6,956 nt of DNA from Deltaproteobacteria bacterium (lineage in GTDB: Bacteria; Myxococcota; Myxococcia; Myxococcales; 40CM-4-68-19). The translations under genes and the position numbers were made by a program. The notes under the pieces were generated by a model. It was not told the DNA's origin. It searched no databases and saw only the letters and a list, made by a program, of their open reading frames with translations. Within the stretch, counting starts at the first letter, position 1; each line of letters starts with the position of its first letter. Shown here piece by piece: positions 1 through 5,089 of this stretch. The stretch covers positions 1 through 6,956 of the forward strand of contig JAFEBC010000519.1 of the NCBI GenBank assembly GCA_018266095.1. The letters are read 5' to 3'.

Positions 1-715
1 CCACGGTGTCGGTGTGGCCCGAGGACAGCACGGACATGCCGCCGCCGAGCGTATCGTAGAGCTCGCGCAGCTCGCGGATGCCGGCCATGGCCGAGGGCAG
101 CAGGAAGGTCTTGGCGGTCTCGAAGTGGGCGCCCGAGAGGCGCGCGCGGTGCGTCCCGGGCGGGAGCTCGATCACGGTGGGCTTGTTGACCGGCACCTTC
201 ATGCCGTCGGCGTAGGCCACGCGGCCGTCCTGCGCCTTGGCGTCGGGGAGCGCGCGCACGTCGGGGAGCGAGATGACGCAGTCGCCGTCGGTGAGGGCGC
301 CGAAGTGAACCTTGCCTTCGGCGTCGCTCTTGCCCGCGCGCTTGCTGCCGTCGGGGACGGTGATCTCGAACTCGACGCCCGGTCGCGGCTTGCCTGCTTG
401 TGACACGAGCTGGAAGTCGATCTCGTCGCCCATCTGCGGCGCCGGTGCGGTCGCGCCGCCCTCGTCGTCGTGGCCCTCGTCGTGCGTGCCCCCGCCGCCC
501 TCCTCGCCCGGACCGTCGCCCGAGGGAGCCTCACCGGTCGGATCCTGCGGCGCCGCGGTGGCCCCAGTGCCCTCGTCACCGTCATCGTCGGGCTGCGCAG
601 GGTGACCGTGGCCGCCCACGAGCAGGATGACTGGATGGCCTGCGCGCAGCGTGACGCCGGTCTTCAGGTCATCGAGCGTGGTGTCGCGCTCTTCGACGCG
701 GTCTCGCTTGGCCAT
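1..715 (-). CDS. Ig-like / OmpA-like peptidoglycan-binding domain protein, C-terminus cut by window edge
   Basis: The frame is open from an ATG at 715 to the window edge (238 codons plus one base), with no stop. Residues 1-18 are charged and 20-36 contain a short hydrophobic run (PVILLVGG), too short for a membrane helix. Residues about 34-94 form a low-complexity linker rich in Gly, Asp, Glu, Pro and His. Residues about 96-195 read as a small beta-sandwich of the carboxypeptidase-regulatory/Ig type (GVEFEITVPDG, then SDAEGKVHFGALTDGDC). From residue 203 an OmpA C-terminal domain begins (FLLPSA, then GHTDTV at 233-238, the peptidoglycan-binding motif); the rest is off the window. Proteins with this layout are often encoded next to VgrG/PAAR genes of type VI secretion systems, but no such gene is visible here, so that role is inference. 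There is no Sec signal peptide. The ATG is preceded by a weak GGGA-type ribosome site. Divergent from the YdjM-like gene. Confidence 0.8.
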   Translation of the reverse strand, partial: MAKRDRVEERDTTLDDLKTGVTLRAGHPVILLVGGHGHPAQPDDDGDEGTGATAAPQDPTGEAPSGDGPGEEGGGGTHDEGHDDEGGATAPAPQMGDEIDFQLVSQAGKPRPGVEFEITVPDGSKRAGKSDAEGKVHFGALTDGDCVISLPDVRALPDAKAQDGRVAYADGMKVPVNKPTVIELPPGTHRARLSGAHFETAKTFLLPSAMAGIRELRELYDTLGGGMSVLSSGHTDTV

Positions 716-808
716 GGTCCATCCCGTGCCCGGAGAGCCGCCGCTCCCGGGGGGTCAGGAGCCTACGCCCAGGCGCGCTGTGCGCGGATCCGACGCTCGG
801 GCCGCGGG

Positions 809-824
809 CGTGATCGAGGTCACA
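809..824. promoter_or_regulatory. Candidate CRP/FNR-family operator
   Basis: CGTGATCGAGGTCACA matches the TGTGA-N6-TCACA palindrome bound by CRP-type regulators at nine of ten defined positions; only the first T is a C. The inner GTGA-N6-TCAC is a perfect inverted repeat. It lies in the divergent intergenic region, centred about 118 bases upstream of the YdjM-like ATG and about 101 bases upstream of the OmpA-type protein's ATG, so it could serve either. The match is seen directly; binding by any regulator is inference, and the distance to the suspected -10 at 923 is larger than for a classical activating site. Confidence 0.4.
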
Positions 825-839
825 GCGGCGGTGGGTACG

Positions 840-892
840 CGTCGATCTTCCTCTGCAGGCGGGCGGTGCCTGCGAGGATCTCCACGGCGACG
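840..892. repeat. Imperfect inverted repeat / hairpin in intergenic region
   Basis: The core is TCCTC (849-853), one unpaired T, then GCAGGC (855-860), a seven-base loop, GCCTGC (868-873) and GAGGA (874-878), giving eleven pairs with a single bulge. Beyond internal loops, CGTCG (840-844) can also pair with CGACG (888-892). There is no T-run on either side, so it is not a textbook intrinsic terminator. It lies upstream of the suspected -10 of the plus-strand gene, so it is not in that gene's leader if that -10 is right. It could be an operator, part of a longer leader, or chance structure in GC-rich DNA. Confidence 0.4.
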
Positions 893-922
893 GGGCATGC
901 TACCCGAACAGAGGTGAGCTGA

Positions 923-928
923 TACCCT
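923..928 (+). promoter_or_regulatory. Possible -10 element for a leaderless transcript
   Basis: TACCCT fits the loose TAnnnT pattern of a -10 element and ends six bases before the ATG at 935, which would place the transcription start at or next to the start codon. No convincing TTGACA-like -35 is seen 17-18 bases upstream. The case rests on the position and on the lack of a usable ribosome site for the gene. Confidence 0.3.
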
Positions 929-934
929 GCGGCG

Positions 935-1618
935 ATGTTCATCGGACACTACGGCGTGTCGCTCGCGGCGAAGCGGGTCGAGCCCAGGCTCTCGCTGGGC
1001 GTGCTCTTCGTGGCGGTGCAGCTCCTCGACGTGCTCTTCACCATCTTCGTGCTCGGCGGCGTGGAGAAGCTGCGCATCGTCCCCGGGTTCACGGCGGTGA
1101 ACAGCTACGACCTGTACTTCATGCCGTTCACGCACAGCCTCGTGGGCGCGCTGCTGTGGTCGGCGGCGGACGTCGCGCTCGCCTGGGTGACGGTGGCCAA
1201 GGGCCTCTCGCAGCGCACGCGCGCGGCCCTGCTCGTCGGCGCGGCGGTGTTCTCGCACTTCGTGCTCGATGTGTTCGTGCACACGCCGGATCTGCCCGTC
1301 GCGCTCAGCGGCGAGGGGCTGAAGCTCGGGCTCGGGCTGTGGCGCTCGTGGCCCTTGACGCTGGCGCTGGAGCTCGTGGTGTTCGCGGCGGGTGCCCTGC
1401 TCTACTCGCGCGCGACCGCGCCCCGCAAGGCCTGGTCGCGGCGCGCCACGCTCGGGTTCCTCGCCTTCCTGGCGCTGCTGCTCGTGACCACGCCGTTCAT
1501 GCCGCCGCCCAAGAGCGACGTGGAGTTCGCGGTGCAGGCGCTGGCCGCGTACCTGCTGCTGGCGGGCCTCGCCGAGGTGGTCGACCGCAGCCGCGGGCCT
1601 GTGGAGCGGGCGGGCTAG
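935..1618 (+). CDS. YdjM-like membrane-bound metal-dependent hydrolase family protein
   Basis: A 227-residue polytopic membrane protein. Hydrophobic segments lie at about 20-42, 65-88, 97-116, 136-157, 169-186 and 198-215. Conserved polar residues follow the YdjM/DUF457-type pattern of putative membrane hydrolases: H5 in GHYG, D32 after the first helix begins, H67 in the THS motif, and H108, D112 and H116 in SHFVLDVFVH, which fits a bound metal. The family's substrate is unknown; some members are annotated as LexA-regulated hydrolases, but I see no LexA box here. The ATG is the only reasonable start: an in-frame TGA lies at 920-922 and H5 must be kept. The twelve bases between them contain no Shine-Dalgarno, and GAGGTGAG at 911-918 is too distant, which suggests a leaderless mRNA. 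The M61 peptidase gene follows after 22 bases. The reading frame is certain; the function is a family-level guess. Confidence 0.85.
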   Translation: MFIGHYGVSLAAKRVEPRLSLGVLFVAVQLLDVLFTIFVLGGVEKLRIVPGFTAVNSYDLYFMPFTHSLVGALLWSAADVALAWVTVAKGLSQRTRAALLVGAAVFSHFVLDVFVHTPDLPVALSGEGLKLGLGLWRSWPLTLALELVVFAAGALLYSRATAPRKAWSRRATLGFLAFLALLLVTTPFMPPPKSDVEFAVQALAAYLLLAGLAEVVDRSRGPVERAG

Positions 1619-1623
1619 CGGAG

Positions 1624-1629
1624 TAGAGT
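1624..1629 (+). promoter_or_regulatory. Possible -10 element before the M61 peptidase gene
   Basis: TAGAGT, just after the stop of the preceding gene, lies eleven bases before the ATG at 1641 and would give a leader of only a few bases. The bases 17 upstream (GTGGAG) do not resemble a good -35. The gene may equally be read through from the upstream gene. Confidence 0.2.
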
Positions 1630-1640
1630 CCGAGGCCCTC

Positions 1641-3605
1641 ATGGCGACTCGCATCGGAGGCCTCGTGCCCACCTCGCGCGCTCTCTGTTCCTGGCTGTCC
1701 CTCGCCGCTTCCCTGGCCTGCACCACGCTCGCCGCCGCCAGCCCGGGGCCGCAGCCGCTCAAGGGCCACGCGCCGCTCCCCGAGCCCAAGGACGAGGCCT
1801 GGCCGGGGACGATGAAGCTGCGCGTGGACGCGACCGATCTTTCGCGTCGGGTGTTCCGGGTGCACGAGGAGATCCCGGTGGCGCGCGGAGGCGACCTCGT
1901 CCTCTTGTATCCGCGCTGGCTGCCGGGCACGCACGCGCCCGAGGGCACCATCGATCGCCTGGCGGGCCTCTTGGTGCGCGCGGGAGGCAATCGCCTGGAG
2001 TGGACGCGCGACACAGGTGACGTCTTCGCCTTCCATGTCCCGGTGCCCAAGGGCGCGGCCAGCGTGGAGGTGGACTTCCAATATCTGTCGCCGGTGAGCC
2101 CCGCCGTGGGGCGCGCGGAGGTGGGCCGCGAGGTGCTGCTCCTCGACTGGGACTCCGCCCTGCTCTATCCGGCGGGCGTGTTCACGCGGCAGATCCCGGT
2201 GGACGCGGCGGTGACGCTGCCCGAGGGCTGGCGCTTCGGCACCGCGCTCGAGACCGCCTCGACTCAAGGGGCGACCACGGTGTTCAAGACCGTGTCCGTG
2301 GAGACGCTGGTGGACTCGCCGCTGCGCGCGGGGCGGTTCTACCGGCGCATCGACCTCGCGCCAGGCGACAAGACGCCGGTGGCGATGGACCTGATGGCCG
2401 ACCGGGCCGACCTGCTGGAGGTGCCTGACGCGCAGCTCGATCTGTACCGCGCGCTGGTGCAGCAGGCGTACAAGCTCTTCGGCTCGCGCCACTACGATCA
2501 CTACGACTTCCTCCTGCAGCTCAGCGAGGATCTGGGCTGGGACACGACGCTCGAGCACCACCGCAGCGCGGAGTACGGCGAGCCCATCGCCGACTTCACC
2601 GACTGGGAGAAGACGGCGGCCTACCGCGACGTGATCGCGCACGAGTACGTGCACTCGTGGGACGGGAAGTTCCGGCGGCCCGCCGATCTGTGGACGCCCG
2701 ACTTCAACGTGCCCATGCGCGACTCGCTCTTGTGGGTCTACGAAGGCGGCACCGAGTATTGGGGCAAGGTGCTCACGGCGCGCGCGGGGCTGTGGAGCAA
2801 GCAGCAGGCGCTCGACGCGCTGGCGATGTCGGTGGCGTGGCTCGACGCGCAGCCGGGACGCTCCTGGCGCGCGCTGCAGGACACCACCAACGACGAGATC
2901 ATCAACCCGCGGCGTCCGCTCTCCTGGCCGACCTGGCAGCGGTTCGAGGACTACTACGCCGAGGGCGCGCTCATCTGGCTCGACGCCGACACGCTCATCC
3001 GCGAGAAGACGCAGGGGAAGAAGTCGCTCGATGACTTCGCGCGCGCGTTCTTCGGCATCGACGACGGCAGCTACGTGCCGGTCACGTACGGCTTCGACGA
3101 CGTGGTGAAGGCGCTCAACGGCGTGGTGGCGAACGACTGGGCCGCGTTCCTGCGCGCGCGCCTCGATGGGCACGGGCCGGGGGCGCCGCTCGAGGGCCTG
3201 AAGCGCGGCGGGTATCGCCTGGTGTTCACCGACAAGCCCAGCGACTACTGGAGGTCCGTCGAGGAGACGCGGACCAAGAGCGTCGACCACACGTATTCGC
3301 TGGGGATGGTGATCGACAAGGACGACACCGTGAGCGGGGTGGCCTGGGAGAGCGCGGCGGCCAAGGCGGGCGTGACCGCGGGACAGAAGATCCTCGCGGT
3401 GGACGGCCTCGCCTACACCGCCGAGCGGCTCGCGGGGGCGATCAGGCGCGCCAAGGGAGGGACGAAGCCTGTCGAGCTCATCCTGCGAAGCGGCGATCAC
3501 CTCTGGACGGCGGGCCTCGACTACCACGAGGGGCTGCGCTATCCGCACCTGGAGCGCGTGGAGGGCACGCCGGCGCTGTTGGACGCGATCCTCGCGCCGC
3601 GATAG
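1641..3605 (+). CDS. M61-family zinc aminopeptidase with C-terminal PDZ domain, exported
   Basis: A 654-residue protein, normal length for the M61 (glycyl aminopeptidase) family. Residues 1-34 look like a Sec signal peptide: basic start, hydrophobic core LSLAASLACTTLAAA, and a likely signal peptidase I cut after the alanines. Residues about 55-205 are the beta-rich M61 N-terminal domain (LYPRWLPGTHAPEG). The catalytic domain follows, with the gluzincin motif HEYVHSWDGK: zinc ligands H334 and H338, general base E335, and E368 in LWVYEGGTEYWG as the probable third ligand. Residues about 551-635 form a PDZ domain (YSLGMVI, then AAAKAGVTAGQKILAVDG). It should remove N-terminal residues, typically Gly or Ala, from peptides in the periplasm or outside the cell. 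Two starts are possible: ATG 1641 after CGAGG, and in-frame GTG 1665 after CGGAGG with four bases between; both keep the signal peptide. It is convergent with the glycosyltransferase gene. Confidence 0.92.
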   Translation: MATRIGGLVPTSRALCSWLSLAASLACTTLAAASPGPQPLKGHAPLPEPKDEAWPGTMKLRVDATDLSRRVFRVHEEIPVARGGDLVLLYPRWLPGTHAPEGTIDRLAGLLVRAGGNRLEWTRDTGDVFAFHVPVPKGAASVEVDFQYLSPVSPAVGRAEVGREVLLLDWDSALLYPAGVFTRQIPVDAAVTLPEGWRFGTALETASTQGATTVFKTVSVETLVDSPLRAGRFYRRIDLAPGDKTPVAMDLMADRADLLEVPDAQLDLYRALVQQAYKLFGSRHYDHYDFLLQLSEDLGWDTTLEHHRSAEYGEPIADFTDWEKTAAYRDVIAHEYVHSWDGKFRRPADLWTPDFNVPMRDSLLWVYEGGTEYWGKVLTARAGLWSKQQALDALAMSVAWLDAQPGRSWRALQDTTNDEIINPRRPLSWPTWQRFEDYYAEGALIWLDADTLIREKTQGKKSLDDFARAFFGIDDGSYVPVTYGFDDVVKALNGVVANDWAAFLRARLDGHGPGAPLEGLKRGGYRLVFTDKPSDYWRSVEETRTKSVDHTYSLGMVIDKDDTVSGVAWESAAAKAGVTAGQKILAVDGLAYTAERLAGAIRRAKGGTKPVELILRSGDHLWTAGLDYHEGLRYPHLERVEGTPALLDAILAPR

Positions 3606-3609
3606 CGCT

Positions 3610-3627
3610 CGCCTGGTCGCGCAGGCG
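3610..3627. terminator. Small hairpin between convergent genes
   Basis: CGCCTG (3610-3615) and CAGGCG (3622-3627) form a six-base stem with a six-base loop inside the 28-base gap between the stops of the two convergent genes. The position suits a bidirectional terminator, but there is no T-run on either strand, so it would be at best a weak intrinsic terminator or an end-protecting structure. Short GC-rich inverted repeats are also common by chance in this DNA. Confidence 0.3.
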
Positions 3628-3633
3628 CGGGCC

Positions 3634-5076
3634 TCAGCGTGGCAAGCAGTCGAAGCGCGTCAGGCTGAGGTTGGGCCCGAAGCCCTCGATGGCGGTGAAC
3701 ACGAGGCCGGGGTTGGCCTGCGCGAAGCTCGCGCGCGTGGGCTCGTCCGGGCTCAGCGTCCCCTGGCGCATGACCAGGAAGCCGTGGACGCAGTGATCGG
3801 GCCTGGGGAGAGCGGCGGGCTGGGCGCGTCCGGACTCGCCCACGTAGGTGATGCGCGCGGCGCCGGTGGGGTAGTGCAGGCCCCAGTGTTCGAGGCCCGT
3901 GGCGATGAAGACCTCGTCGCCATCGCGGCTCGCGCGGGCGATGGTGGCGCACAGGCCGCGCCAGTCCTCGACCACGGAGGCGTACCAGGCCGGCAGCGCC
4001 GCCAGGGCCAGCGCGAAGACCACCGCGGTGACCGGAGCGCGCAGCGGCCGCAGCGGCAGGCTCACGAGGCCGCGCCCGACGAGCACCAGGAACGCGGGCA
4101 GCGCGGCGATGGCGTAGCGATCCATGAAGATGGGCTGACGCACGAGCGACCAGAGCACGGGGAGCGCGATGGGGCAGACGAAGACGAGCGCGGGCAGGAG
4201 GGCCGCGCGCCGACGCGGGGCGGGAGCCGAGGGGAGCAGCGTGCCGCGCCGGAAGCGGACGAGGCCGAGGGCGGCGAGCGCGACGTACGCGAGCGAGAGG
4301 CGGTGCGAGAGGTCCGGCGAGAGCATGAACGTGCGCAGCGTGGCCTCGACGGCGCCGACGCCCGGGCGGCCGATCCAGAAGCCCTCGCGCTGGATCCGCG
4401 CGGCCTGCGTGAGCACCACGCCGAGCCAGGGGAGGAAGGAGATGATCACCGCGGCGCTGAGGGCGAGCCACGCGCGCAGGCGCAGGCGGCCGCGCAGCGC
4501 CAGCGAGAGCGCGTGGAGCTGCAGGGCGGCGAAGTGGAAGACCCAGTAGTGGTGCAGCCAGGCGGAGAGCGACAGAGACAGCGCGGTGCCGGCGGCCCAC
4601 GAGGCGCGGCCCGTGCGCAGCCAGCGCAGGTAGCAGCAGCTCGCGGCGAGCGTGGCGCAGAGATAGGGGGCGTACGCGCGCGCGTTCTGCGACCACTGGA
4701 TCGCCATCGGGCTCACGGCCAGGAACGCGAGGCAGAACCAGCCCACGCGGCGCCCGGCCGCGAGCCGCCCGAACCAGCCGGCGAGCGCGGCCGCGAGCAC
4801 TCCGAAGAGCGCCGAGGGCAGGCGCGCGGCGAGCTCACCCGTGCCGAAGAGCGCGGTCCACGCGTGCAGGCCCAGGTAGTAGAGCGGCGGGTTCGTCTCC
4901 TGCGCGTTGGTGACGATCGCGAGCGGCGTCCGCGTGCTCAGGTCGATGGCCGCGAGCTCGTCCCACCAGTAGCTCTTGGCGCCCCGGTGCCACAGGCGCA
5001 CGGCGGCCGCGAGCGCGAGGAGGACGACCCACGCCAGGCGATCGCGCGCGACACGTGAGCTGCGAGGCGAGTCCAG
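3634..5076 (-). CDS. GT39/ArnT-like integral membrane glycosyltransferase (probable CTG start)
   Basis: From CTG 5076 this gives 480 residues; from GTG 5001, 455. A typical GT-C fold enzyme that transfers a sugar from a polyprenyl-phosphate carrier on the outer face of the inner membrane. Seen in order: TM1 (LAWVVLLALAAAV), the loop with the WWDE motif (catalytic acids D39, E40), NPPLYYLGLHAW, RLPSALFG, SPMAIQWSQNARAY, then roughly eight more helices up to about residue 360 and a C-terminal soluble part ending at FDCLPR. The acceptor (lipid A, protein or polysaccharide) cannot be told. GTG 5001 would delete TM1, which is coded in frame just upstream and which the family needs. The only upstream start-like codon with a ribosome site is CTG 5076, preceded by GCGGAGG with seven bases between; an in-frame TGA at 5095-5097 closes the frame. 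The peptidase stop is 13 bases upstream, so the two genes are probably one operon. Function at family level is firm; the start is an inference. Confidence 0.85.
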   Translation of the reverse strand: MDSPRSSRVARDRLAWVVLLALAAAVRLWHRGAKSYWWDELAAIDLSTRTPLAIVTNAQETNPPLYYLGLHAWTALFGTGELAARLPSALFGVLAAALAGWFGRLAAGRRVGWFCLAFLAVSPMAIQWSQNARAYAPYLCATLAASCCYLRWLRTGRASWAAGTALSLSLSAWLHHYWVFHFAALQLHALSLALRGRLRLRAWLALSAAVIISFLPWLGVVLTQAARIQREGFWIGRPGVGAVEATLRTFMLSPDLSHRLSLAYVALAALGLVRFRRGTLLPSAPAPRRRAALLPALVFVCPIALPVLWSLVRQPIFMDRYAIAALPAFLVLVGRGLVSLPLRPLRAPVTAVVFALALAALPAWYASVVEDWRGLCATIARASRDGDEVFIATGLEHWGLHYPTGAARITYVGESGRAQPAALPRPDHCVHGFLVMRQGTLSPDEPTRASFAQANPGLVFTAIEGFGPNLSLTRFDCLPR

Positions 5077-5083
5077 CGTGCGG

Positions 5084-5089
5084 CCTCCG
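5084..5089 (-). promoter_or_regulatory. Ribosome binding site that decides the glycosyltransferase start
   Basis: Read on the minus strand, CGGAGG follows directly after the TAG stop (5092-5090) of the oligopeptidase gene and precedes CTG 5076 by seven bases, which is ideal spacing. No comparable site lies before GTG 5001. The overlap with the upstream gene's end fits translational coupling. Confidence 0.6.

Noticed and set aside
199..585. 128-codon minus-strand open frame and the overlapping plus-strand frames at 14-922
   Set aside because: They overlap the OmpA-type gene in other frames. That gene's frame carries GHTDTV and a coherent beta domain; the others are Arg/Ala/Pro-rich.
716..800. 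Minus-strand promoter for the OmpA-type gene (TAGGCT near 760-766)
   Set aside because: The hexamer is weak and no -35 fits at a proper distance; not strong enough to annotate.
1722..1733. Possible lipobox (SLAC) in the M61 peptidase signal peptide
   Set aside because: The -3 position is Ser and the -2 position is Leu, unlike the usual L-[AS]-[GA]-C, and a good signal peptidase I site follows a few residues later.
755..2050. 431-codon minus-strand open frame crossing the intergenic region and two plus-strand genes
   Set aside because: Spans the YdjM-like gene and the start of the peptidase gene antisense, with Arg/Glu/His-rich composition and no domain. Shadow frame.
1497..3548. 683-codon minus-strand open frame opposite the M61 peptidase gene
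   Set aside because: The product is rich in Arg, His, Val, Leu and Glu with no recognisable domain, while the plus strand carries HExxH, the third-ligand region and a PDZ domain. It is a GC-driven antisense shadow.
3784..5058. 424-codon plus-strand open frame opposite the glycosyltransferase
   Set aside because: Hydrophilic Gly/Glu/Arg/Ala repeats with no motif; the opposite strand has clear membrane helices and family motifs.
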